A stretch of 64,000 nucleotides of DNA, from the NCBI RefSeq assembly GCF_001905725.1, contig NZ_LIWB01000001.1:739262-803261 (forward strand), written 5' to 3'. Positions 39,037-48,313 of this stretch are shown piece by piece. The stretch's first letter is position 1. The number at the start of each line of letters is the position of its first letter. Origin of the DNA: Streptomyces sp. CB02400. Its GTDB lineage: Bacteria > Actinomycetota > Actinomycetes > Streptomycetales > Streptomycetaceae. Made by a program: the position numbers and the translations under genes. Under the pieces are notes generated by a model. That model worked only from the letters and a program-made list of their open reading frames with translations, was not told where the DNA came from and made no database searches.

Positions 39037-41952
39037 ATGAGCGAGCGGACCGTGACGGCCGGGCGGGACACCGCCGGGACCGGCGGCGAGGGCGGGACGG
39101 ACGTCCCCGTCCGGCTCGCGGCCGTCTTCCTCCCGGCGCCCCTCCCGCGCGAGGGACGCGTCGCCTTCTACGACCCCGAGGGCGGCCCCGACGGCGAAGG
39201 CCTGCCCGGACCACCCGACGCCTCCGCGCCCGCGTCACGCACCGACCTCACCGTCGTCCGCCCGCACGGCACGGGGGTGCGGCGGCGGACGGCCCCGGCG
39301 CTCTCCCTCCCCGTCGACGAGGCCCTGCCGCTGCTGGTCCGCGCCCGGCACGACCCCGCGGCCCACCCCGCCACCGCCTGCTGGGGCGCCGCCGCCCTGC
39401 ACGCCCTGCGGCTCACCGCCCGCGGCCGGCTGCTGCCCGGCCTGACCGCCACCGGCCACGACGCCTGGCGCGCCGGCCCGCTCGACCCCGACGACGTGGC
39501 GCACCTGCGCGCGGTGGCCGCCGCCCTGCCCCACGAGGGCCACGCCGTCCCACTGCCCGGCCCCGGCCCCCTCCGGCTGCCCCGGCCGGAGGCACTGGTG
39601 CGCGCCTTCCTGGACGCGGTCGCCGACACCCTGCCCCGCACCCCGGCCGCGCCGTACGCCTCGGGGCTGCCGTTCGCCGCGCGGAAGGCGCAGCGGCTGC
39701 CCGACGCCCACGACTGGGCCGCCGAGGTCGCCGCCGGCATGGACGCCGGCGTACGGATCTCGCTCCGCCTCGACCTGTCCGCCTACGACCTCTTCGACGC
39801 CGGCGAGGGCGTCGGCGGGGGAGCCGGCGGGGACGGAAGCGGCGCGCGTGGCGCGGGCGCGGCGATCGTCCAGGTGCACAGCCTCGCCGACCCGACCCTG
39901 GTGGCCGACGCGGCGGCCCTGTGGGCGGGCGCGGCGGACAGCGCCTTCGGCCCCCGCGCGCGGGTGGACGCCGCCCTCGCGGTGCGCCGCGCGGCCCGGG
40001 TCTGGCCGCCGCTGGACCGGCTCTCCGACCAGGACGTGCCCGATGTGCTGGCCCTCTCCGAGGAAGAGCTGAACGACCTGCTGGGCATGGCGGCCACCCG
40101 GCTCGCCGCCGCCGGCGTCGCCGTGCACTGGCCCCGGGACCTCGCCCAGGACCTGACCGTCACGGCGGTGGTCCGCCCCGCCCCCGGCTCGGCGAAGGAC
40201 GGCACCGGCTTCTTCGAGAGCGAGGACCTGCTGCGGTTCGGCTGGCAGCTCGCCCTCGGCGGCGACCCGCTCACCGAGGCCGAGATGGACGCCCTGGCCG
40301 AGGCCCACCGTCCCGTCGTACGGCTGCGCGACCAGTGGGTGCTGGTCGACCCCGCCCTCGTCCGCAAGGCCCGCAAACGGGACCTGGGGCTGCTCGACCC
40401 GGTCGACGCGCTGGCCGTCGCCCTCACCGGCCACGCGGAGGTCGACGGGGAAACGGTCGAGGCGGTCCCGGCCGGCGCCCTCGCCGCCCTCCGCGACCGC
40501 CTGACCGCCGGGGTACGGCCCGCCGAGCCGCCGCCCGGCCTCGACGCCACCCTGCGCGACTACCAGCTGCGGGGCCTGGCCTGGCTGGACCTCATGACCT
40601 CCCTCGGCCTCGGCGGCTGCCTCGCCGACGACATGGGCCTGGGCAAGACCATCACCCTCATCGCGCTGCATCTGAAGCGGGCCCGCACCGAGCCGACCCT
40701 GGTGGTCTGCCCGGCCTCGCTGCTCGGCAACTGGCAGCGGGAGATCACCCGGTTCGCGCCCGGCGTCCCCGTGCGCCGCTTCCACGGCCCCGACCGCACC
40801 CTGGACGGCCTCGACGGCGGCTTCGTCCTCACCACCTACGGCACCATGCGCTCCGCCGCACCGGAGCTGGCCGGGCAGACGTGGGGCATGGTCGTCGCCG
40901 ACGAGGCACAGCACGTCAAGAACCCCCACTCCGCGACCGCGAAGGCACTGCGCACGATCCCGGCCCCCGCGCGGGTGGCGCTCACCGGCACCCCCGTGGA
41001 GAACAACCTCTCCGAGCTGTGGGCCCTCCTCGACTGGACGACCCCCGGACTCCTCGGCCCGCTGAAGTCCTTCCGCGCCCGGCACGCGCGCGCGGTGGAG
41101 ACCGGCGAGGACGAGGAGGCCGTCGAGCGCCTCGCCCGCCTGGTCCGCCCCTTCCTGCTGCGGCGCAAGAAGTCCGACCCCGGCATCGTCCCCGAACTGC
41201 CGCCCAAGACCGAGACGGACCACCCCGTACCGCTCACCCGCGAACAGGCCGCACTGTACGAGGCGGTGGTGCGGGAGTCGATGCACGCCATCGAGACCGC
41301 GCAGGGCATGGGCCGGCGCGGACTGGTGCTGAAGCTGCTGACCTCGCTCAAGCAGATCTGCGACCACCCGGCGCTCTATCTGAAGGAGGAGCACACGCGC
41401 GCCGGAGGCGACCGGCTCGTGGCCCGCTCCGGCAAACTGGCCCTGCTTGACGAGCTGCTGGACACCCTGCTCGCCGAGGACGGCTCCGCCCTGGTCTTCA
41501 CGCAGTACGTCGGGATGGCCCGCCTGATCACCGCGCACCTCGCCGAGCGCGCGGTCCCGGTCGAACTCCTCCACGGCGGTACGCCGGTGGCGGAGCGGGA
41601 GTACATGGTGGACCGCTTCCAGAGCGGCGCGACCCCGGTCCTGGTGCTCTCCCTCAAGGCCGCAGGCACCGGCCTCAACCTCACCCGCGCGGGCCACGTC
41701 GTCCACTTCGACCGCTGGTGGAACCCCGCGGTGGAGGAGCAGGCCACCGACCGCGCGTACCGCATCGGCCAGACCCAGCCCGTCCAGGTCCACCGCCTGG
41801 TCACCGAGGGCACGGTCGAGGACCGTATCGCCGAGATGCTGGAGTCCAAGCGCGCCCTCGCCGACGCGATCCTCGGCTCCGGCGAGGCGGCCCTCACGGA
41901 GCTGTCCGACCGTGACCTGTCCGACCTGGTGTCCCTGCGGAGGCCGGCATGA
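39037..41952 (+). CDS. SNF2-family DEAD/DEAH-type helicase
   Basis: A 971-residue ATP-dependent DNA translocase. A ~500-residue N-terminal region (SNF2-associated) precedes the motor. Motif I is DDMGLGKTITLIAL at ~531. Motif II is DEAQ at 622-625 within VVADEAQHVKNP. LTGTPVENNLSELWALLD is motif III. Motifs V and VI are LVLSLKAAGTGLNL and DRAYRIGQTQPVQVHRL (~905-920). ATG 39037 is preceded by GGAGGT. The downstream SWIM gene overlaps its stop (ATGA), a partnership seen in other actinobacteria. Role probably DNA repair or nucleoprotein remodelling. Confidence 0.93.
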   Translation: MSERTVTAGRDTAGTGGEGGTDVPVRLAAVFLPAPLPREGRVAFYDPEGGPDGEGLPGPPDASAPASRTDLTVVRPHGTGVRRRTAPALSLPVDEALPLLVRARHDPAAHPATACWGAAALHALRLTARGRLLPGLTATGHDAWRAGPLDPDDVAHLRAVAAALPHEGHAVPLPGPGPLRLPRPEALVRAFLDAVADTLPRTPAAPYASGLPFAARKAQRLPDAHDWAAEVAAGMDAGVRISLRLDLSAYDLFDAGEGVGGGAGGDGSGARGAGAAIVQVHSLADPTLVADAAALWAGAADSAFGPRARVDAALAVRRAARVWPPLDRLSDQDVPDVLALSEEELNDLLGMAATRLAAAGVAVHWPRDLAQDLTVTAVVRPAPGSAKDGTGFFESEDLLRFGWQLALGGDPLTEAEMDALAEAHRPVVRLRDQWVLVDPALVRKARKRDLGLLDPVDALAVALTGHAEVDGETVEAVPAGALAALRDRLTAGVRPAEPPPGLDATLRDYQLRGLAWLDLMTSLGLGGCLADDMGLGKTITLIALHLKRARTEPTLVVCPASLLGNWQREITRFAPGVPVRRFHGPDRTLDGLDGGFVLTTYGTMRSAAPELAGQTWGMVVADEAQHVKNPHSATAKALRTIPAPARVALTGTPVENNLSELWALLDWTTPGLLGPLKSFRARHARAVETGEDEEAVERLARLVRPFLLRRKKSDPGIVPELPPKTETDHPVPLTREQAALYEAVVRESMHAIETAQGMGRRGLVLKLLTSLKQICDHPALYLKEEHTRAGGDRLVARSGKLALLDELLDTLLAEDGSALVFTQYVGMARLITAHLAERAVPVELLHGGTPVAEREYMVDRFQSGATPVLVLSLKAAGTGLNLTRAGHVVHFDRWWNPAVEEQATDRAYRIGQTQPVQVHRLVTEGTVEDRIAEMLESKRALADAILGSGEAALTELSDRDLSDLVSLRRPA

Positions 41953-44060
41953 CTCCCCGCCCCTCCGACGAGGCCCGCGAGGCCCTGCGCGTGGCCCGCG
42001 CACGGGCGACCCGCGAGCCGACGGCCACACCGGAACACCGGCCCGCTCCCGACCAGCCGGCCGCCCCGGCCCCGGCCGCCGGACAGCCCGACCGCCCCCA
42101 TTGGCCCGCTCGGCCCGAAACCCGGGAGCACCGCCCCGGCGACGTGGCCCGCGAGGCACTGCGGCAGGCGGTGCGGGCCCGGCGCGGTACGGCGGGGCCC
42201 GCCGACGCGGCGGACCCGGACCGTGAGGACACCGGCGCACCGTCGGCGCACCCTCCCGCGGAGGACAGGACACGCCGTGAAGAGCGGCCCCACGGCGACG
42301 GGCCGCCCACCGCCGAGACATCGTCCGGGGACCCGGCGGCCGTAGCCGGCGGTGGCACCGGACACCGCGCGGTCCCGCGCCCCGGGGACATCGCGCGGGA
42401 GGCGCTGCGCTCCGCGCGCGGGGAAGCGCCTCGGGCGCGTCCGGCACCGGACGGCCGTACGGCGGGCGCCGAGCCCCGTGAACGGCGTGCCCCGTCACCC
42501 CGCGTCCCGCGCACGACCCGCGGCGACCGCGCCGCCGACGCCCGGGCCCGCGAGGTACGGGAGTCGCTCACGGACGCCTTCCGCATGCCCGGACCGGATG
42601 CGGAGACCGACGACACCCCCGGCCCGAGCGGCACCCTGACGCCACCCGGCAATTCGCGCTCCCGCAGCGGTGTTTCGGCTCCCTTCGACATGCCGGCGTC
42701 ATCCGGCAATTCGCGCTCCCGCAGCGGCGTTTCGGCTCCCCTCGACATGCCGGGGAACACCGCACCGCCCGCACCCGCCGCCCCCCGCTCCATGGCAGCC
42801 CCCTCCCGCGACGGTGACCTGCGCCGTACCTTCCCGGCGTTCCCGCCCCGGGCCTCGGACAGTGAGGGCTTCGCCGAGACCTGGTGGGGTGACGCATGGG
42901 TCACGGCGCTGGAGGAAGGCGCGCTGGACGCCGCCCGACTCGCCCGCGGACGCGGATACGCGGAGCGGGGCCATGTGGACGCCATCACCGTCACGCCGGG
43001 ACTGGTCCTCGCGTACGTGCAGGGCAGCCGCCCGCGGCCGTACCGCGTGCAGCTGCGGCTGCGGACGTTCACGGACGCCGACTGGGAGCGGTTCCTGGAC
43101 GCCGCCGCCGACCGCCCCGGCCACATCGCGGCGCTGTTGGACAAGGAGATGCCCCAGTCCCTCGCCGACTGCGGAGCAGCGCTGCTGCCCGGCCCCGGCG
43201 ACCTCGCCCCGCAGTGCAGCTGCCCCGACTCCGGCCACCCCTGCAAGCACGCCGCGGCCCTCTGCTACCAGACGGCCCGGCTGCTCGACGCCGACCCGTT
43301 CGTGCTGCTCCTGCTGCGCGGACGCGGTGAGCGCCAGGTGATCGACGCGCTGTCCCGGCTCAGCGCCACCCGCGCGGCCCGCGCCGCCCAGGGGAAGGAA
43401 CCGGAACCGCTGCCCGGCATCCGGGCAGCCGATGTCCTCGCCCGAAGCGACCGCGAACTCCCCCCGCTCCCGGCCCCGTCGCCCCCGCCGCCGCATCCCG
43501 GGCAGCCGCCCGTGTATCCCGCGGCCCCGGGCGGTCCCGACCCGTTCGCGCTGGACCAGCTGGCCACCGACGCCGCCGCCCGCGCGCACGCCCTGCTCAC
43601 GGCCGGCCGCGACCCGGTCGGCCGGCTCACCCTCTGGCAGGACGCGGTGCGGCTCGCCGCCGCCCGCCCCGGCTCCGGCCTGACCGCGGCGACGCGCGCG
43701 CTGTACTCCTCCCTCGCCAGAGCCGCCGGCCGCACCCCCGCCGAGCTGGCGCGCGCGGTCGCCGCCTGGCGCCAGGGCGGCCCGGCGGGCCTCGCCGTCC
43801 TCGAGGAGCCCTGGGACCCGCCGGCCGGCCGCTTCGACCGTGCCCGCCCGCTCCTCCTCGCCGCCGACCTCCCCTCCTTCCGCCCCTGGCGCAACCGCCT
43901 CACCCACCCACGGGGCCACGTCCAGCTCCGCCTCGGCCGCGACCACCTGTGGTACGCCTACGAGTCCGAGCCGGACCACGACGACTGGTGGCCCCGCGGC
44001 ACCCCCGACCCGGACCCCGTGGGTGCCCTGACCGGTCTGGACACACCGGCCGACCTGTGA
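41949..44060 (+). CDS. SWIM zinc-finger protein coupled to the SNF2 helicase
   Basis: A 703-residue protein. The SWIM motif CSC-n6-CKH (Cys423, Cys425, Cys432, His434) lies in PQCSCPDSGHPCKHAAALCY. Around residues 285-400, FAETWWGDAWVTALEEGALD and MDAITVTPG-like segments are usual for this SWIM family. The first ~280 residues are disordered and hold three EAREALR-type repeats (residues ~5, 64, 147) and a 19-residue tandem duplication. ATG 41949 overlaps the helicase stop. SWIM domains bind DNA or protein, so it is probably the helicase targeting partner. Confidence 0.9.
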   Translation: MTPRPSDEAREALRVARARATREPTATPEHRPAPDQPAAPAPAAGQPDRPHWPARPETREHRPGDVAREALRQAVRARRGTAGPADAADPDREDTGAPSAHPPAEDRTRREERPHGDGPPTAETSSGDPAAVAGGGTGHRAVPRPGDIAREALRSARGEAPRARPAPDGRTAGAEPRERRAPSPRVPRTTRGDRAADARAREVRESLTDAFRMPGPDAETDDTPGPSGTLTPPGNSRSRSGVSAPFDMPASSGNSRSRSGVSAPLDMPGNTAPPAPAAPRSMAAPSRDGDLRRTFPAFPPRASDSEGFAETWWGDAWVTALEEGALDAARLARGRGYAERGHVDAITVTPGLVLAYVQGSRPRPYRVQLRLRTFTDADWERFLDAAADRPGHIAALLDKEMPQSLADCGAALLPGPGDLAPQCSCPDSGHPCKHAAALCYQTARLLDADPFVLLLLRGRGERQVIDALSRLSATRAARAAQGKEPEPLPGIRAADVLARSDRELPPLPAPSPPPPHPGQPPVYPAAPGGPDPFALDQLATDAAARAHALLTAGRDPVGRLTLWQDAVRLAAARPGSGLTAATRALYSSLARAAGRTPAELARAVAAWRQGGPAGLAVLEEPWDPPAGRFDRARPLLLAADLPSFRPWRNRLTHPRGHVQLRLGRDHLWYAYESEPDHDDWWPRGTPDPDPVGALTGLDTPADL
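42646..42756 (+). repeat. 57-bp in-frame tandem duplication in the SWIM protein gene
   Basis: Two copies (starting 42646 and 42703) of a unit beginning CCGGCAATTCGCGCTCCCGC encode GNSRSRSGVSAPFDMP twice in the disordered region. They differ at few bases. Unit length is 19 codons so the frame is kept. Local AT content is higher than in flanking DNA. Confidence 0.85.
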
Positions 44061-44095
44061 CGGACACGAGCGAGGCGACGGGTCCGGCGGTCTTC

Positions 44096-44461
44096 TCAGC
44101 CCCGCCTGCTCGTGGGGGCCGACGCCACGGGCACGTCGGTCTGCCGGAGTTCGGCCAGGAGCTCGCTCTGGCCGGCCAGCAGTTCGGTGAGGATCCGGCG
44201 GGCCGCGCGGAGGAGCTCGGCGACGTCGCCGCCGGCGAGGGCGTACCGGACGGTGGAGCCCTCCCGCACCGAGACGACGATGCCGGACCTCCTGAGCACG
44301 GCGAGCTGCTGCGAGAGGCTGGACGGCTCGATGTCGATGTCGGCGAGCAGGTCCCGCACCGGCACGGGTCCGTGCTGCAGCAGTTCCAGGACCCTGATGC
44401 GCACAGGGTGCCCCAGCATGCGGAAGAACTCCGCCTTGGCCTGGTAGAGGGGGACTTGCAT
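44096..44461 (-). CDS. ArsR-family transcriptional regulator
   Basis: A 121-residue winged-helix protein: AKAEFFRMLGHPVRIRVLEL, DLLADIDIEPSSLSQQLAVL and RRSGIVVSVREGSTVRYALAG. The cysteine metal-binding ELCVCDL motif is absent, so it is not a metal sensor of the ArsR/SmtB type 3 kind; it resembles members near sulphur or transporter genes. ATG 44459-44461 has AGGGAG upstream. The gene it controls is not evident: its neighbours are a roadblock protein and a decayed transporter. Confidence 0.88.
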   Translation of the reverse strand: MQVPLYQAKAEFFRMLGHPVRIRVLELLQHGPVPVRDLLADIDIEPSSLSQQLAVLRRSGIVVSVREGSTVRYALAGGDVAELLRAARRILTELLAGQSELLAELRQTDVPVASAPTSRRG

Positions 44462-44665
44462 GGGCGCGCACTCCCTGCCGCATCGGGGATGTTCTCCACG
44501 GTGCGGCGGCGCCCTCACGGACGCGCCGCCGCACGATGTGCTGTCCTTCGGAGCCGATCCTTCTTGCTCGGCGTGGCGCGCATCCACGGATTGGGACCAT
44601 GTTGATGTGGTGACTTGAAGAAGTCTTCACATCATGGGCGCGCGTCGGCCCGGTTCCCGGGTCGT

Positions 44666-45040
44666 TCACACCTCCAGCTGTTCTTCGATCCGCTTGAGCT
44701 GGTGGCGGGCCATCGCCAGGTTCGACCGGGACTTGTCGAGCACGAGGTACAGGAACAGCCCGTTGCCGTTCCGCCCGCTGACCGGCCGGATGACGTGGTA
44801 CTGGCTTTCGAGCGTGATGAGGATGTCCTCGATCTGGCCGGTCAGGCCCAGCAGTTCCATGGTGCGCAGCTTGGCCCGGATGACATCCGTGTTGCCGGCG
44901 GCCGCGACGGTGAGATCCAGGTCCTTGCCCCCGCCCAGCGTCCCCAGGGCCATGCCGCTGGAGTAGTCGACGACGGCCGCTCCGAGCGACCCTTCGACGG
45001 CGGTCATGATGTCCTTCAGCGACACTTCGACAGTTGCCAT
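44666..45040 (-). CDS. Roadblock/LC7-domain protein (solitary)
   Basis: A 124-residue protein of the roadblock/LC7 fold: LKDIMTAVEGSLGAAVVDYS, SGMALGTLGGG, and NGLFLYLVLDKSRSNLAMAR. In Streptomyces such proteins sit in conservons beside a histidine kinase-like protein, DUF742 and a GTPase, acting as activity modulators. None of those partners is here, so this is an orphan member. ATG 45038-45040 follows GGAGACG. It shares strand with the ArsR gene 204 bp away. Confidence 0.88.
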   Translation of the reverse strand: MATVEVSLKDIMTAVEGSLGAAVVDYSSGMALGTLGGGKDLDLTVAAAGNTDVIRAKLRTMELLGLTGQIEDILITLESQYHVIRPVSGRNGNGLFLYLVLDKSRSNLAMARHQLKRIEEQLEV

Positions 45041-45384
45041 GGACGTCTCCCTCATCTGTTGTTCCACGGGTTGCGTCGGCCTCGACGGGGCGGTGGGTTC
45101 CCGCCCCGGCCGCGGTGGCACCGTAGGCAGGTGTCACCGGTCCGGGGGAACGGGTTTCCGGTGGTGACCCCTAATGACCGAACGCTTGCGTCAGGGAACC
45201 GCTGTTTGGCCGGGATCGGTCCGAGAAGTTACCGCGGTGTCGGCAGCCGCCCGACGGCCTGCTCCGCCGTGCCCGGCGGCCGAGCGCAGGTGGTCCACGA
45301 GCGAGCGGGCGCCTCGGACGGCGAGGGCGACGGAGGCCGGCGTCGGGTTGCAGGCAGTGGCGGTGGCGGTCGGGGCGGGCGGCT

Positions 45385-45960
45385 TCGCTGCTGTCGTCGG
45401 TCGCCCAGCCGGTCTTCGGTGTGCTGACCGACCGGCGGTCGATGCCGTGGCTGCTGCCGGCCGGCAGGCTGCTGGACGGCGTGGGCATCGCGCTGAGCGG
45501 CCTGGGCGGCTCGTGCGGGTTCGCACTGACGTTCGTCGCGATCTCGGGGGGACCGGTGTGGCCGCCTATCACCCCGAGTCCGCCCGCGTCGCCAGACGTG
45601 CCGGTCGGGGGCAGCCACAGCGCCATGAGCTGGTTCTCCCTGGGCGGCGCCCTCGGCTTCGCCCTGGCACCGATCATGGTCTCGGCCGTCATCGGGCACG
45701 GCTCGCTGCGCCGGACCCCGCTGCTGGTTCTGCCCGCGCCCGTCGGCACCGCCGCCGGCGTGACCCTCGGCCTCACCGTCAGCGTCGGCGGCCTGATCAG
45801 CCCCCTGCTGGGACGCCTGGCCGACGCCACCTCCCTGCAGACGGCTTTGACTCCCCTGATCGCCATGCCCGCCCTGAGCAGGCTCCTCTTCCGCGCCCTG
45901 TCCGAGCCCGCCGCACCAGGACGTGAACGACTTCGACTGAGCGCCAGGAAGGAAAATTGC
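45385..45960 (+). pseudogene. Decayed MFS transporter (fosmidomycin-resistance-like) fragment
   Basis: Three frame-shifted pieces match an MFS drug transporter. ASLLSSVAQPVFGVLTDRRS to FALTFVAISG comes first. GTGVAAYHPESARVARRAG follows in another frame around 45553-45600. GSHSAMSWFSLGGALGFALA to ALSRLLFRALSEP returns to the first frame. The N-terminal helices and a central part are missing, and at least two frameshifts are needed. No start or ribosome site is credible. The 344 bp before it (45041-45384) hold no gene I can support. Confidence 0.75.
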
Positions 45961-46057
45961 TAGCCGGAGCCCGCATGTCTCCGAGAAGATGCTCAGGCCC
46001 CGAACACGTACGGGCATGTCATGGGAAGTTCCGGTCCGACGGAAAAGGATGATGCGT

Positions 46058-46663
46058 ATGGGGCTTGACTACAGTTACCAGATCTTTGTGCCTGCCCAGA
46101 ACGTCACCAGGGCGCTGCACGAGCTCACCAAGCTGGCGCCGCCGACCCGTCGAGTGACGCCGCTTACGGTCACCATGCCCGGCGGTGACCGGGTCGTCGT
46201 CCCGTTCACATCCCATTTCAAGAGCGAACCGGTGGACTGCTCCACGAGCGGCAGCCTCGAACTCGACACCTCGATCATGTTCGGCGTCGACGAAGCGGTG
46301 CGCGAATTCTATGACAGTGACGCCGAACCCGACGAGCTCGGGAGAGTCCAGATCGGGTACATCTACCTCACGGTGCGGTTCGCGCCTGAGCGTCACCCGC
46401 GCTTCGCGTCGCTGGACTTCATGGCGGCCACGTCGGGGATGAGCAGGCTGTTCGAGCGATCCGCAAGCGTCAGAGCCGTGTTCACCGACCTCACCGCCGC
46501 CAGCGGCGGAGTGTGCTGTCTGCTCGACACCGAGAGCGACACCTTCCACCTATGCTGGCTGAACGGTCAGCCGGTCCAGGACACGGTTCCCGGCCCTCGT
46601 TTCGCCGACTACCGTGCTCTTGTGGAAAGTTGGTCCGAACGCCGAAGTCTTTCCGCGACGTAA
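46058..46663 (+). CDS. Hypothetical protein of unknown family
   Basis: A 201-residue soluble alpha/beta protein: MGLDYSYQIFVPAQNVTRAL, LTVTMPGGDRVVVPFTSHFK, LELDTSIMFGVDEAVREFYD and a late CCLLDTESDTFHLCWLNG strand pair. ATG 46058 is preferred because AAAAGGA ends 8 bp before it; ATG 46052 is too close. GC and codon use are lower than in the flanking conserved genes, compatible with an accessory gene. I recognise no domain. Confidence 0.7.
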   Translation: MGLDYSYQIFVPAQNVTRALHELTKLAPPTRRVTPLTVTMPGGDRVVVPFTSHFKSEPVDCSTSGSLELDTSIMFGVDEAVREFYDSDAEPDELGRVQIGYIYLTVRFAPERHPRFASLDFMAATSGMSRLFERSASVRAVFTDLTAASGGVCCLLDTESDTFHLCWLNGQPVQDTVPGPRFADYRALVESWSERRSLSAT

Positions 46664-46700
46664 GCGGAAGCCCGCCCCGGGGTCTGTCTAGTCACGGCAG

Positions 46701-47879
46701 TCACCGCGTCGGCCCCGTACCTGCCCAGGCGCTCCGGATGTCGCGCAACGCCGCGTGCGGCGTATCACCGGACGACGCCTCATTCATACGGCGCAGCAAC
46801 AGGGTGTTGAGCTGTGTTTGCGTGCCGTTGTCCAGGACCGCTTCCCAGCCGTCCTTCTCTTGTGTGATCAGGGCGATGTACGGTCCACGGCGTATCACGC
46901 ACATGATCCCGATGTCGTGCCCCTCCCAGAAGGTCCTGTAGCTGGCGAGTTCGTCGCCGAGTCGCGCATCTTCCGGTGGGGTGTACGCCGAAGGGTCGGG
47001 CCTGATGTCGGTCGAGGTGTCGTTCCCGAAGGTGTCCACCAGCGCGTCAAAGGTTCGCTCGGCGTCGCCCTCGGACGCGTGGGCCAGCACCTGGAGCTCG
47101 GCATGCCACCCCGTCTCTTCCGAGAGATCGTTGGGGGCGTAGCCCGCTATGGCCCCGGCTCGGACGCGATTCCCGCAGGGTTCGGGGTGGTCGCCGCAGA
47201 TCGTGCCCTCGTAGCCGCTCCGCTCGCCGTCGGGGAAGGCATCGCCGGGGGAGCTCTCGAAGGGCGTTCCTTCCAGGGCTGCCCGGTCGGGGAGGATCGC
47301 GTCGACTGTTTTCTGGGTGGGGGGCAACGGATCGGCGACGGGTGTGGCGACGGGCGGCTTCGAACCCTCATGGCCCGAGGTGCCCGGCCCCGCTCCCTCG
47401 CCCCCGTCGATGAACACTCGGGCGCCGCCGTATCCAGCCAGGGCGACCAGGAACATGAGAGCGACGGCGAGCACGGCGAGGAGCCATCGGCCCTGCCGGT
47501 TGTTGTTGATGGTCAGTGGCCCCAGTGAAATCTGGTTGCGGCTGACCCTGGCCCCGCCACCGATCACCACACTGCCCGTGATCGTCTGCGGCGGCTGCTC
47601 GGCGGCCGCCCCGGCAAGGGCTTTCAGACGCCGGCCGAAACCGGGGTCGGCGGCCACCTCCCGCTCCAGGACCGCCCGCACCGCCGCCGCGCCCGCCGCA
47701 TCGCCCGGGTTCCCCAGAAACGTGTCCAGCGCGGCAAGTTCGTCCTCTGTGCCTCTCAGCCGTTCCCGGAGCGCCGCGATCAATGTCTCCGCCGCCGTGC
47801 CACCCGCTGCCGACGCGGCACCGCCGGCCCCCTGGGCCAAGATGTGCAGGACTTCCGAGACCAAGTCTGGCGTATCCAC
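46701..47879 (-). CDS. Single-pass membrane protein with N-terminal helical module, unknown function
   Basis: A 392-residue protein. Residues 1-95 are helical (LVSEVLHILAQGAG, ETLIAALRERLRGTEDELAA, AAAVRAVLEREVAADPGFGR), reminiscent of effector-associated adaptor modules. A Gly/Ile/Asn-rich stretch (TITGSVVIGGGARVSRNQIS) follows. Then come a transmembrane helix (LLAVLAVALMFLVALAGYGG, ~134-153), a linker and an extracellular ~190-residue domain with three cysteines. GTG 47877-47879 is chosen for the GGGGAGGGGG site; no family recognised for the outer domain. Confidence 0.7.
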   Translation of the reverse strand: MDTPDLVSEVLHILAQGAGGAASAAGGTAAETLIAALRERLRGTEDELAALDTFLGNPGDAAGAAAVRAVLEREVAADPGFGRRLKALAGAAAEQPPQTITGSVVIGGGARVSRNQISLGPLTINNNRQGRWLLAVLAVALMFLVALAGYGGARVFIDGGEGAGPGTSGHEGSKPPVATPVADPLPPTQKTVDAILPDRAALEGTPFESSPGDAFPDGERSGYEGTICGDHPEPCGNRVRAGAIAGYAPNDLSEETGWHAELQVLAHASEGDAERTFDALVDTFGNDTSTDIRPDPSAYTPPEDARLGDELASYRTFWEGHDIGIMCVIRRGPYIALITQEKDGWEAVLDNGTQTQLNTLLLRRMNEASSGDTPHAALRDIRSAWAGTGPTR

Positions 47880-48313
47880 CTGAGACGTCCCCCTCCCCAC
47901 GCACAACCGCCGTCACCAATCCCCGCATCACGTCCGGTCACTCGACAGGAGTCCCGTCCGGACCTGGCATATACCCATCAGAACGTCCGCCGGTAACCCT
48001 CCGGGCGCGGTCGGCGAGTGGCTGAACCGCTCCGGGGCCGCACCGGCTGCGGCACCTGCTGTCACGGGCGGCGTTCGACCACGACCGGACCCGGAAGGAG
48101 GTCGCCCGTCCGGTCGTGCGGCACCTCGCCGGCCAGGACGTGGTGCCGGCGGCATCTCGAAGTCGGTCCTCTTGCCCCACGCCGACGTCGGGCCCGGATC
48201 CGACCGCGGCGGCGACGGGGCGGCGAATTCAGCGGCGGTGACGCTCTCGGCCCCGGTGCTTCCCCTCGACGGGAGCGGGCACCGGGGCCGAAGGCCGTGT
48301 GGGGACGCGGGCG
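47880..48313. other. 434-bp gene-free spacer with one terminator hairpin
   Basis: No reading frame here has a credible start plus conserved product. The GC-rich hairpin CGGCCCCGGTGC (48248-48259) with GCACCGGGGCCG (48279-48290) has a 12-bp perfect stem and an inner CCC/GGG pairing. It lies 24 bp after the hexosaminidase stop and would terminate that gene. The rest may include the promoter of the membrane protein gene at its left end, but I see no clear elements. Confidence 0.7.

Noticed and set aside
43265..43903. Long minus-strand frames antisense to the SWIM gene
   Set aside because: Third-position GC and domain content support only the plus strand; these are shadows typical of high-GC DNA.
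45191..45526. Minus-strand frame over the MFS remnant (ASVALAVRGARSLVDHLR)
   Set aside because: Short protein-like stretch only; no start site and overlaps better-supported MFS fragments.
48001..48180. Possible transposase or regulator remnant (RAAFDHDRTRKEVA)
   Set aside because: Too short, no order of motifs that fits a known family.
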